Below, one piece after another: positions 34,873-43,166 of a stretch of 64,000 nt of DNA. Positions within the stretch are counted from its first letter, which is position 1, and every line of letters starts with the position of its first letter. The position numbers were made by a program, and so were the translations under genes. The notes below the pieces were generated by a model. That model saw nothing but the letters and a program-made list of their open reading frames with translations, did not search any database and was not told the DNA's origin. The stretch comes from UBA6623 sp965217195 (GTDB lineage Bacteria > Acidobacteriota > Terriglobia > Bryobacterales > UBA6623). The stretch lies in contig CBDCHL010000005.1 of assembly GCA_965217195.1 (NCBI GenBank), positions 1,550,001 through 1,614,000 on the forward strand, given 5' to 3'.

Positions 34873-35643
34873 TCACTCGGAAGATTCTTTCTCTTTCGAA
34901 CCGGCCTTCTTTTTCGGTGTGGCTTTCTTCTTGGCAGCCTTGGCCGCTGCCGGCTTCTCCTCGCTCTCGGCTTCGGCCTTTGGCGCAGCTTTCTTTTTGG
35001 GCGGAGCTTTCTTCGGTGCTGCAGCCTTCTTCGCGGGCTTTTCCTCTCCCTCGGCGTCGGCCTTCGGAGCGGTCTTCTTCGCGGCCGCTTTCTTGGCGGC
35101 CTTCTTCTTCGGTTTTTCGGGTTCGGCCTCGGCGGCCGGAACAACCTCGGCTTCAGCCGGTTTCTCGGCCGCCGGAGTTTCCGCAGCCGGGGCCGGTTCG
35201 GGCTCGGCAGCGGGCTTGGCCGCCGGAGTTTCCGCGGAAGCCCCCGCCGCAGGTTGGGCAGCAACAGGCGCGGCCGCAGCCGGGCCTGCCTCGATCGCGA
35301 CCGTGGCCTTTTCGACCAACTGAGCGAAGGCGCCGGGGTCTTGCACGGCTAACTCGGCCAGCATTTTGCGGTTCAGATCAATCTCGGCCAGCTTCAACCC
35401 GTGAATGAACTGGTTGTAGGAAAGCCCGTTCGCGCGCGCGCTGGCACTGATGCGGATGATCCACAGCGACCGGAAGTCACGCTTCTTGAGGCGCCGCCCG
35501 ATGTAGGCGAACTTTTGACTTCGGTCGACCGCCTCTTTGGCGTAGCGGTAGAGTTTGCTCTTGCGCTGGTAGTAGCCCTTGGCCTGGGCGAGAAGTTTCT
35601 TGCGTTTCTGGCGGCGTTTTATGCCGCGTCTGACTCGAGGCAC
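34873..35643 (-). CDS. rplT: Ribosomal protein L20 with long Lys/Ala/Pro tail
   Basis: A protein of 256 residues, more than twice the usual 117-119. GTG 35643 is preceded by AAGGAGG. Residues 1-118 are a normal L20: MPRVRRGIKRRQKRKKLLAQ, GYYQRKSKLYRYAKEAVDRS, WIIRISASARANGLSYNQFI, then QDPGAFAQLVEKA. From about residue 119 on, the chain becomes low-complexity: first an Ala/Pro/Glu stretch, then repeated blocks such as KKKAAKKAAAKKTAPKADAE and KPAKKAAAPKKAPPKKKAAP, like histone H1 or bacterial Hc1/AlgP tails. The frame is continuous to TGA 34873. The core binds 23S rRNA and guides early assembly. The tail might bind rRNA or DNA; its role is not known. Confidence 0.96.
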   Translation of the reverse strand: MPRVRRGIKRRQKRKKLLAQAKGYYQRKSKLYRYAKEAVDRSQKFAYIGRRLKKRDFRSLWIIRISASARANGLSYNQFIHGLKLAEIDLNRKMLAELAVQDPGAFAQLVEKATVAIEAGPAAAAPVAAQPAAGASAETPAAKPAAEPEPAPAAETPAAEKPAEAEVVPAAEAEPEKPKKKAAKKAAAKKTAPKADAEGEEKPAKKAAAPKKAPPKKKAAPKAEAESEEKPAAAKAAKKKATPKKKAGSKEKESSE

Positions 35644-35734
35644 GGTTTCCTCCTTGTTGGGGTTGCGAACCGGATACTCGCTACGGCGGGTCAGGCACGT
35701 GCCTTGTTGGCGCTGCCCGCGCGCTGTCGGTTCG

Positions 35735-35929
35735 CTATCCGGCGATCATTCGCTTGATCGCTTTCGCCATCGCGGCACTCACGAGCGCATTCTTGCGCAG
35801 ACCGCGTTTGCGTTTCGTGGTCTTCTTCGTCAGGATGTGGTTCATCATCGAATGGTGCCGGGTGACTTTCCCGGAACCGGTCAACTTAAAGCGTTTGCTC
35901 GCGCCACGATGAGATTTCAGTTTCGGCAC
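35735..35929 (-). CDS. rpmI: Ribosomal protein L35
   Basis: A protein of 64 residues, MPKLKSHRGASKRFKLTGSG at the start, then KVTRHHSMMNHILTKKTTKR, and GLRKNALV near the end, the full family signature. It is the first gene of the rpmI-rplT-pheS-pheT operon here. In most bacteria infC precedes it; infC is absent from the visible upstream region. Confidence 0.97.
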   Translation of the reverse strand: MPKLKSHRGASKRFKLTGSGKVTRHHSMMNHILTKKTTKRKRGLRKNALVSAAMAKAIKRMIAG

Positions 35930-36299
35930 AGGCCTACCGTTAACTCTTCCGCCTGCAGCGGATCTTCCACACGTCGATCGTTCGAGCGAGATCTGGTTCG
36001 AGAGAAATTCCCGACCGGGAATGGACTAGGGACCTACCCCGGGGAAGTGCTTTTCAGTATAGCAAGGGCGTGACGGACGGCCCAGGGCCGTGGCCGCGTC
36101 GTGCGCGATTTACGGCAAGTCGCCAAGTGCCGGCACCCGCACCCTGCCTACAACCGAAGAATCCATCTTCCGACACGTCGCCCGGACTCCATCCGAGCGG
36201 GCGACAATACGAGGAGCTAAGGCTCTTCAGTCAGCGCTGTTCGGCTGGGGTCGATGAATCCGGCGGGCAGCGGGCTTAATCGCCGGATGCGGGTGACGC
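35930..36299. other. Upstream region of the rpmI operon
   Basis: No infC or other gene is found. The operon promoter is expected in it. In many bacteria L20 binds an mRNA structure in this region to repress its own operon; I could not identify a convincing mimic of the rRNA site by eye. Confidence 0.35.
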
Positions 36300-36872
36300 G
36301 TGCCTCAGTCCATACCAAAGGCCAAGTTACTGCACATCACCGAGCGGGGCGACTGGCGCGATTGGCTGAAGAAGCATTACAGGACTAGGGATGACATCTG
36401 GCTCGTGTACTCCAAAAAGCACACCGGAAAGCCCCGCATCTCGTACAACGACGCGGTCGAGGAAGCGCTCTGCTTCGGCTGGATCGACAGCGTCCAGCGA
36501 ACCCTAGACCGAGACCGTTTCGCTCAGAGATTCTCCGTGAGGAAGGCAACGAGCCGTTATTCGCAAGCAAACAAGGAGAGGCTCAGGGTTCTGGTTAAGC
36601 AGGGCAAAATCGTGAAGGCGGTTCTCGAAACGCTCCCGGACCTATCCGGCGATTTCGATGTACCGAGCGATATCCTCGAGGTGACAAGGGCCAACGCTCG
36701 GGCCTGGAAGAACTTCCAAGGATTCTCACCGGCCTATGTTCGCATTCGTGTTGCCTACATCGATTCCGCTCGCGAGCGGCCCGATGAATTCAAGAAACGG
36801 CTTGCACATTTCATCAAGATGAGCGAGCGAAACAAGCAATTTGGCTACGGCGGGATCGAGAAGTACTATTGA
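36300..36872 (+). CDS. YdeI/OmpD-associated-family protein
   Basis: A cytosolic protein of 190 residues, read from GTG 36300. The family signature is clear: DWRDWLKKHYRTRDDIWLVY, SKKHTGKPRISYNDAVEEAL, CFGWIDSVQRTLDRDRFAQR and the C-terminal helix with FKKRLAHFIKMSERNKQFGY. E. coli YdeI is a periplasmic protein tied to OmpD/OmpF and bacteriocin resistance, but the soil homologues are not characterised and this one has no signal peptide. It stands alone. A short IYDE helix-turn could bind nucleotides; nothing in sequence proves it. Confidence 0.85.
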   Translation: MPQSIPKAKLLHITERGDWRDWLKKHYRTRDDIWLVYSKKHTGKPRISYNDAVEEALCFGWIDSVQRTLDRDRFAQRFSVRKATSRYSQANKERLRVLVKQGKIVKAVLETLPDLSGDFDVPSDILEVTRANARAWKNFQGFSPAYVRIRVAYIDSARERPDEFKKRLAHFIKMSERNKQFGYGGIEKYY

Positions 36873-37197
36873 TGAATCGCCCACGGGGATGAGCCGCAGC
36901 GCCGGCCGCCGAACCGTTCCGTGGAGCGGTGCTGGACTCGCTGGCACTTTGCTGCACCCGGCCTACTCGAAGCGCGACAGACGGTGAATGCCATCAAGAC
37001 CACAAGTACGACCCGAGTCTCCCGGTGGCCTTCAAGTCACCCGCCTTTTCCGGAAACAGATCGAGAACGTATGAAGAGTGGTCTTCCTTGCTGCGAACCC
37101 AACGCCGAGATGCCCTATGAACATCTCGCCCTTCGCTGACGAACCACGCCGCGCGTGCTACGGATCGGAGGCGGCGGCGTTTCCATTCGGCACCAAC
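36873..37197. other. Intergenic stretch without gene
   Basis: Nothing convincing is seen. One short frame contains CHQDHKYDP, which looks like the cytochrome motif of DUF1549 proteins, but no other part of that family is nearby, so it is not called a relic. Confidence 0.35.
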
Positions 37198-38268
37198 CTA
37201 CGCCTCCTCCGTCTCCCTCGAAGCCTCCTCGACTGCCCCTGCTTCCGACCCAAGCAAGATGGCAATCCAGCGCGTCTCCTCGCTACTCTCCAGCGCGATC
37301 TTTACCGTCATGGTCAGCGGTACCGACAGCAACATCCCGACCGGCCCGAAGACCCAGCCCCAGAACACCAACGATAAGAAAACCACGAGCGTCGACAACC
37401 CAAGCCCGCGGCCCATGAAACGCGGTTCGATTACGTTGCCCATCACCACGTTCACTCCGGCATAACCGGCGGCCACCAGCCCGGCCGACCCGAAACCCAG
37501 TTGAATCACAGCCAGCAACACGGCCGGTAGCGCCGCGATAATCGAGCCGATGTTGGGAACGTAATTCAACAGGAAAGCGAGCAGTCCCCACAGTAGCGGA
37601 AAATCAAGCCCCACGATCGCCACCCAGCCCGTTACCACCGCCCCCGTCGTCAGGCTGACGGCCGTCTTGATCGCCAGGTATCGATTGACGTTGGCGGCGA
37701 TCTGATCAAACCGCGCGAAGGCCTGATTCGAATCCCCGAATGCGGCGCGCAGCTTTGCCGGGAAACTTGAGGCCTCGAGCAAAATGAACAACACCGTCAG
37801 CGCAATCAAGAAACCGTTGGTCAAGACCCCGCCCAGTCCTGAAAGTACCCGCCCGACCAGTTGCATCACCTGCCCCGGATCGACGATACCATCGAGCGCT
37901 TTGTCCGGGACCGCGATTCCCCACGAATCCGCCCACGAGAGAACCGCCTGGGTCTGCTCCTCGAGCCGCTCCTGATAAGATGGCAGCGCCGCCGTAAAAG
38001 CATTCAGCGACTTGCCGACCAGCGCGCCCAGTCCCGAGCCGATTCCCAAGATCACGACGATGACGATCAGCAGAGCCGCCCACGACGGAACGCGCTTGCG
38101 CTCGAGCCAAAACATCGGAGGCCCGCAAATCAGCGCCAAGAACGCCGCCAACAAGAACGGCACCAAGACGGCCTCAGCGGCCTTCATGCCCGCTACCACG
38201 ATGACGAACGCCGCCATCATCAGCAGGACCCCGGGACCGGAACGTTTGTTTATGGATTCAGGAATCAT
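37198..38268 (-). CDS. AI-2E-family transporter
   Basis: A membrane protein of 356 residues with about eight helices (formerly UPF0118 or PerM-type). It begins GVLLMMAAFVIVVAGMKAAE, then AVLVPFLLAAFLALICGPPM, has the central soluble portion with ALPSYQERLEEQTQAVLSWA, and the signature helices LLWGLLAFLLNYVPNIGSII and GNVIEPRFMGRGLGLSTLVV before VFWGWVFGPVGMLLSVPLTM. The fold forms pentameric channels or exporters; family members export AI-2, indole or sodium. The substrate here cannot be read. Confidence 0.92.
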   Translation of the reverse strand: MIPESINKRSGPGVLLMMAAFVIVVAGMKAAEAVLVPFLLAAFLALICGPPMFWLERKRVPSWAALLIVIVVILGIGSGLGALVGKSLNAFTAALPSYQERLEEQTQAVLSWADSWGIAVPDKALDGIVDPGQVMQLVGRVLSGLGGVLTNGFLIALTVLFILLEASSFPAKLRAAFGDSNQAFARFDQIAANVNRYLAIKTAVSLTTGAVVTGWVAIVGLDFPLLWGLLAFLLNYVPNIGSIIAALPAVLLAVIQLGFGSAGLVAAGYAGVNVVMGNVIEPRFMGRGLGLSTLVVFLSLVFWGWVFGPVGMLLSVPLTMTVKIALESSEETRWIAILLGSEAGAVEEASRETEEA

Positions 38269-38455
38269 GAATTCAGCAGCCGAGCCGACCGTCTTCGAGC
38301 TGAGGCCCGCGAGCGGCCCGGTCGCCTATCGAAGGTCCTTTGCTCCAAGAACCTCGCCGGGCGGTCTCATCGTTCGCTAATAGGCGCGGCCCGCTTGGTT
38401 TGCTGCCCGCGCAATAAACGATACAATTCTATACTCTTTCGTTAAACATCGAATC

Positions 38456-39685
38456 ATGCCCTCCCGCCCACGCACCTCGAAGCGACCCACCGAGGAAACC
38501 CCGCATCCAAAGCTGATCCAAGATAAGGAGCGTCTCGCTGAAGTCGCCGCGCGCCTTTCCGAACAACCGATTATTTCCTTCGATACCGAGTTCGTGAGGG
38601 AAAAGACATACTTTCCGCAATTAGGTCTCATCCAGATCGCCGACCGAAACGAAGCCTGGCTGGTCGATCCCTTGGCCCTCGACGCGCAAGCACTCGAACC
38701 GCTGCTGCACGTCCTCCAAGATCCCAAGATCCTCAAAGTCGTGCACTCGGCTGAGCAGGACCAGATCTGCCTCTACTACGGTTATGGCATCGTCGCCGAA
38801 CCTTTGTTCGACACCGCGATTGGCGCAGCGCTTTGCGGATTGGGCGATCAGATCGGTCTGTCGAACCTGCTCAAGAAGACGCTCGACGTTCAACTGACCA
38901 AGACTCATACACGCGCCGACTGGTTGCGGCGGCCGCTGCCCGAAGCCCTGGCCGTCTACGCACTGGCCGACGTCGAACATCTCGTCGAAACCGCCGAACT
39001 CTTGCTCGCGAAGCTCGATTCCCGGCAACGACGCGACTGGGCGCTCGAAGTTTCCGCGATGTGGTCGGACCGCAAGCGCTACGACGCCGACCCCGACGCG
39101 TTGGCCGAAAGGCTGGCCGGCGGAAACGGCTTTTCCCCACGGCGTTATGCCGTTCTCCGACACCTGATTCGCTGGCGCGAGGACCGCGCCCGTTCGAGCG
39201 ATATTCCTCGAAAGTGGATTGCTGACGATCAAGCGCTCACGAAACTTGCGGCAGCGGCCCCGGAAAAACCCGAAGAACTGAGCCATTTCCGCGGGCTGAA
39301 GGTCAAGCCCGATAGCCACGCGGGCCGCGAGTTGCTCGACGCTGTCAGCGAAGCCCTCGCCATTCCCGAAGAACAACTCGTCAAGCCCCCGACACGCCCC
39401 GAACCGCGGCCGCACGAGGGACCGGCGCTCAGCGTGCTCCGCTGCTTCATCAATCTGCTTGCCCACGAGCAGGGTGTCGCGGCCCGCTTCCTCGCCGATG
39501 GCGACACTCTGCTCAAGCTGTTGCGAGGAAAGTTCCGCGACCCCGCAGACCTCAAGCAGGCGGCGCTCCTGCCCGCGGCGGTCGTTGACCATGTTGGTGA
39601 CGAGTTGGTCGCCGTGCTCAACGGTGACCTTGGGCTGCGGCTCGAACGCGGGCGCGTCGAGCGGTGCGCCTGGGAGAATAGCTAA
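38456..39685 (+). CDS. rnd: Ribonuclease D
   Basis: A 3'-5' exonuclease of 409 residues for tRNA and small-RNA processing. The DEDDy residues are in place: SFDTEF (Asp43, Glu45), HSAEQDQ (Asp102), and YALADVEHL (Tyr168, Asp172). Two HRDC domains follow, the first with FSPRRYAVLRHLIRWREDRA and IPRKWIADDQALTKLAAAAP, the second eroded. The start ATG 38456 has no clear ribosome site and is preceded by an AT-rich leader that includes TATACT at 38430-38435, a possible -10 box. Length and layout are normal. Confidence 0.95.
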   Translation: MPSRPRTSKRPTEETPHPKLIQDKERLAEVAARLSEQPIISFDTEFVREKTYFPQLGLIQIADRNEAWLVDPLALDAQALEPLLHVLQDPKILKVVHSAEQDQICLYYGYGIVAEPLFDTAIGAALCGLGDQIGLSNLLKKTLDVQLTKTHTRADWLRRPLPEALAVYALADVEHLVETAELLLAKLDSRQRRDWALEVSAMWSDRKRYDADPDALAERLAGGNGFSPRRYAVLRHLIRWREDRARSSDIPRKWIADDQALTKLAAAAPEKPEELSHFRGLKVKPDSHAGRELLDAVSEALAIPEEQLVKPPTRPEPRPHEGPALSVLRCFINLLAHEQGVAARFLADGDTLLKLLRGKFRDPADLKQAALLPAAVVDHVGDELVAVLNGDLGLRLERGRVERCAWENS

Positions 39686-39874
39686 CCGAGAGCGCAATGC
39701 CCCCAACGACGCGATCCCGGCACTCCGGCTAAGCCCCCGTCGAACACGGCCGGAGAGAGTCCGGCAAGACATCGCCGATGGCCACCTAACCCCGATACCG
39801 CCCTCCGCCAGTATCACGGAGTTCCAGCTTCACGCAAAGGGCTGGTCGGAAGGTAATTTAGGAGCGACGTCCCA

Positions 39875-40054
39875 ATGAATCTTGAGCCGCAGAACTTCTT
39901 CATCGGCCTAGTCGACTTTTTCTCGGTGCTGATGCAAGCCAACCTTTTCAAACTCGCTTGTTACCATGGGGAGAACCGTAGGTTCGGGAAGTTTGGCGGG
40001 CTATGTGGAGGGCCAAATCGATTGCACGAGTTGTTCTCTTCATCCTGCTCGTGA
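39875..40054 (+). pseudogene. N-terminal stub of an unknown membrane protein
   Basis: ATG 39875 has GGAG seven bases ahead and reads MNLEPQNFFIGLVDFFSVLM. I recognise a general resemblance to starts of larger membrane proteins of unknown role ('EPQ-K-F-F-I-G-L-x-D-F-F-S-V-L'). After about residue 30 the sequence changes to random-looking composition and overlaps the start of the downstream peroxidase gene in another frame, ending at TGA 40052-40054. It looks like a gene whose rest was deleted. Confidence is low because the match is short. Confidence 0.35.
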
Positions 40055-42702
40055 TGCCGGCCAACATCGGGCCGACTCGCCTTGCAGCCCAATCTTTTGG
40101 CGGGCTTGCAGCGCCTACCGGACTCGATGCTTCCGACGGCGCCTACTCCACGAAAGTCGGTCTCGCTTGGGACCACATCCGCGATGCGGTCAACTATCGA
40201 GTCTTCCGCGGCATCATCAACGACCCTGCGTCAGCGGTTCTGATCGGGGCTACCGCTTCGATTATTTTTTTCGACGAGACGGCGGTTCCCGGACAAACGT
40301 ACTTCTATTGGATTCAAGCCCAGGCGGACGAGCAGGTCAGTTCGTTGAGCGCGTCCAACGAAGGCTTCCGGGCCGAGGGGCGTACGAGTCTGTTCGGTCC
40401 GATCGACCCGCTACAGCCTCCAGGAGAACCGCCCGAAAACCCCGTCACCGCCGCCAAGGTTTATCTCGGCAAGGCGCTGTTTTGGGAAGAGCAGATCTCG
40501 GCGACCCGGACGGTCTCTTGCGGGACCTGCCACCGGCCGCGGAACGGAGGTTCCGACCCGCGCTCGATGATCGGGTCCGGCCTTTCGCGGAACCCCGGTA
40601 AAGACGGCGTCTTCAATAGTGATGACGACATCTTGGGGTCGCCCGGCGTGCCGCGAAGCAACGCGCAGGGTGCGTACCTTGGGTCGACCCATTTCGGCAT
40701 CGCGGACCAAGTCACTCCGCGCAAAGCGCAATCATTCATCGACGCCGGCCACAACACGCTGACCGACTCGGGGTTGCTTTGGGACGGCCGAGCTTTTCCC
40801 GAATTTGTCGATCCGCTTAGCGGCGAAGTTATTGTCGAGCGGGGCGGCGCTCTTGAAACGCAAGCTTTGATGCCCATCCTTAACACCGTCGAGATGGGCC
40901 GTGAGGGTGCCGACTGGGGCGATATCACGACCGGGCTTGCGGCCTCGAAACCGCTTGCGCTGTCTCCTTTTGTGCCGCCGGCGCTTTCCGCCTGGTTGAG
41001 CGGACGTGGCTATCCGGGACTTTTCGATGAGGCTTTTGGAACCTCCGAGATCACACCGGCTCGAATCGCCATGGCGATCGCGAGTTATGAGCGCACGCTG
41101 TTTTCCGATCGTGCACCGATCGATCTGGTGGTTCCTGAAATCATCCCTGAGCCGGCGGCCGAGGGGCGCGGGCGCGAGATCTTCTTGGATTCCAAGTGCG
41201 ACGCTTGTCATCGGGCCGGGCTCTTCTCGGACAACCGCTTCCACGCGATCGGGCTGCGCCCGACCGACGAGGATGAGGGTCGCCTTGCGGTCACTGGGGA
41301 TCCCAGGGACGTGGCCCAGTTCCGCACTCCCAGCCTGCGCAATGTCGGCCTGCGCGCCCCTTACATGCACAACGGCGGCTTCGGGACGCTCGAGGAAGTT
41401 GTTGACTTTTACGACCGCGGCGGTGACTTCGACTCCTTCAATAAGGACGTGAGTTTCGTCCGCAATCTCGGTCTCACGGATCAAGAGAAGTCGGACCTTG
41501 TCGCGTTTCTGCGAAATATGCTGACCGACCCTCGCGTCGAGACCGAGGCAGGACCGCTGTTCGACCGGCCGTTGCTCTATTCCGAGTCGGCTCGCGTACC
41601 GGCGATTTTCGGCGAGGGCTTGGCGGCTCCGGGCGGCATGGTTCCGGAGGTCCGGGCCATTGAGCCGCCTTTCGCCGGGAATCCGAACTTCACCGTCGGG
41701 GTATCTGACGCTCTGCCGGGTGCGGAGGCTGTTCTTGTGATTGATGACCGGGACCCCGGGATCCGCGCGACGATTCCGAGCTCGGCTTCATTTTTCCGGG
41801 GGGTTGCGCGGGTGTCTGAAGACGGGGAGCGGAGCGGCACGGCTTCCCTCAGCCTGCGGATTCCCGACGACGCGGGCGGAACCACGCTTTTCGGGCGATG
41901 GTACGTGCGCGAGTTCGGCGGCGTGTCGGTGAGCCTGGGGTTCCGGATGACGATCTTCGCCCCGGATCGCCGGCCTCCCGCCGACTCGATGTTCGCCGTC
42001 GTGTCGGCCGCGGCACTGAACGTCGGGCCGGTGGCGCCCGAGTCGATTGTTAGCGGTTTTGGTACGGACTTGTCGCAGTTGACGGATGAAGCAGGGGCGC
42101 TTCCACTGCCGACAACTTTGGCGGGTGTGAACGTTCTTGTCACGGACAGTACGGGACGTGAGCGGATGGCCGGGTTGTTTTTCTCCTCGCCCCGTCAGAT
42201 CAATTATCAGGTGCCGCCGGGAACGGCCGAGGGTGAGGCCGTCGTGGCGGTTGTTTCAGGAGGCCGTGTAGTCGCCGGGGGGAGCCTACAGGTAGCGGCG
42301 GTGGCGCCGGGTTTGTTTGCCGCGAATGAGAACGGCCGGGGAACAGCCGCGGCCCAGGTGTTGCGCGTGAGGCCGGACAGCTCCCGAAGCCTCGAATCCA
42401 CTGCGCGATTCGACTCGCTGCGCAATGAGTTTGTTTCTGCGCCGATTGACTTCGGCCCCGAAGGCGATCAGCTTTTTTTGGTTTTGTTCGGCACGGGGAT
42501 TCGGTTTCACCGCGGCGATGTTCGGGCAACGGTCGGAGGTGAGTCTGTTGATGTGCTCTTCGCGGGTCGACAATCGCAGTTCGTTGGCGTTGACCAGGTG
42601 AACTTGCGCTTGCCGCGCTCTCTAATGGGCCGGGGCGAGGTGGATATTGTTTTCGTCGCGGACGGCCAACCTGCAAACACCGTCCATGTGGCATTCGAAT
42701 GA
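40003..42702 (+). CDS. Secreted di-haem peroxidase fused to FN3 and Solibacter domains
   Basis: A secreted protein of 899 residues. A signal (ARVVLFILLVMPANIGPTRL) is followed by one fibronectin type III-like domain (about 35-122: STKVGLAWDHIRDAVNYRVF, GQTYFYWIQAQ). The middle, about 140-520, is a cytochrome c peroxidase/MauG-like domain with haem sites CGTCH (173-177) and CDACH (399-403), and typical LNTVEMGREG, SYERTLFS, FRTPSLRNVGLRAPYMHNGG. The C-terminal 230 residues are a TIGR03437 domain (AVVSAAALNVGPVAPESIVS, FSSPRQINYQVPPGTAEGEA, FVGVDQVNLRLPRSL). The enzyme would act at the cell surface on peroxide or a partner protein. Confidence 0.9.
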   Translation: MWRAKSIARVVLFILLVMPANIGPTRLAAQSFGGLAAPTGLDASDGAYSTKVGLAWDHIRDAVNYRVFRGIINDPASAVLIGATASIIFFDETAVPGQTYFYWIQAQADEQVSSLSASNEGFRAEGRTSLFGPIDPLQPPGEPPENPVTAAKVYLGKALFWEEQISATRTVSCGTCHRPRNGGSDPRSMIGSGLSRNPGKDGVFNSDDDILGSPGVPRSNAQGAYLGSTHFGIADQVTPRKAQSFIDAGHNTLTDSGLLWDGRAFPEFVDPLSGEVIVERGGALETQALMPILNTVEMGREGADWGDITTGLAASKPLALSPFVPPALSAWLSGRGYPGLFDEAFGTSEITPARIAMAIASYERTLFSDRAPIDLVVPEIIPEPAAEGRGREIFLDSKCDACHRAGLFSDNRFHAIGLRPTDEDEGRLAVTGDPRDVAQFRTPSLRNVGLRAPYMHNGGFGTLEEVVDFYDRGGDFDSFNKDVSFVRNLGLTDQEKSDLVAFLRNMLTDPRVETEAGPLFDRPLLYSESARVPAIFGEGLAAPGGMVPEVRAIEPPFAGNPNFTVGVSDALPGAEAVLVIDDRDPGIRATIPSSASFFRGVARVSEDGERSGTASLSLRIPDDAGGTTLFGRWYVREFGGVSVSLGFRMTIFAPDRRPPADSMFAVVSAAALNVGPVAPESIVSGFGTDLSQLTDEAGALPLPTTLAGVNVLVTDSTGRERMAGLFFSSPRQINYQVPPGTAEGEAVVAVVSGGRVVAGGSLQVAAVAPGLFAANENGRGTAAAQVLRVRPDSSRSLESTARFDSLRNEFVSAPIDFGPEGDQLFLVLFGTGIRFHRGDVRATVGGESVDVLFAGRQSQFVGVDQVNLRLPRSLMGRGEVDIVFVADGQPANTVHVAFE

Positions 42703-42855
42703 CACGTTGGCCTACAAGGCCCTAAGGTCGGTCGTTGACGGGACAGAACGCTTCCGCCACTTTCCTTCGTTCTGAACGGCCTCATCTCATATCGCTCACT
42801 CAGAGGCTGGTAAAAACGGGGAGCCCCCAGAGCCCCCTCAATCTTACGGCGGCAT

Positions 42856-43044
42856 ACACAATTCACAACATTAGGTACCGAGCCCAGAGCGAAAGCGACG
42901 GGCCAGGGGCAGGCAACTGCAAGCGTTCTTCGGCAACGCGTCTGCTCGAACTGTCGTCATTTCACAGTCTTCCGCTACTCGAACCGATGTGCCCTCGGCC
43001 CGTCGCTTTCGCTCTGGGCTCGGTATCTGCGTTCTGAATTGTGT
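42856..43044. repeat. Palindromic MITE-like element
   Basis: The left arm (42856-42904) and right arm (42997-43044) are inverted copies with about 40 of 48 positions matching. The inner arm is GAGCCCAGAGCGAAAGCGAC and is an exact inverse on the other side; the outer arm is ACACAATTCA-AAC. The 92-base loop between them has no gene. Each arm contains PERKRRA-type code in one frame, a repeat-associated oddity I have seen in soil genomes. A shorter relative lies at 30508-30535. The element has no transposase of its own. Confidence 0.8.
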
Positions 43045-43166
43045 GCATGGACACGAGGGGGCGATTTTTTCACAGCCCCTCACGGTCGCGGCTCGGTTAG
43101 GGATGCGGTCCAAACCCACAAGAGTGCGGTCGGTTCACGGCCCACGGTTCACAGACTCCGGGGGGT

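Noticed and set aside
34451..35323. A 290-codon plus-strand frame, rich in Ala, Phe and Gly.
   Set aside because: It is the antisense shadow of pheS and of the repetitive L20 tail.
36960..37020. CHQDHKYDP, similar to the cytochrome motif of DUF1549 proteins.
   Set aside because: No other part of the family is found around it, and the frame has no further similarity, so a chance match is more likely than a relic.
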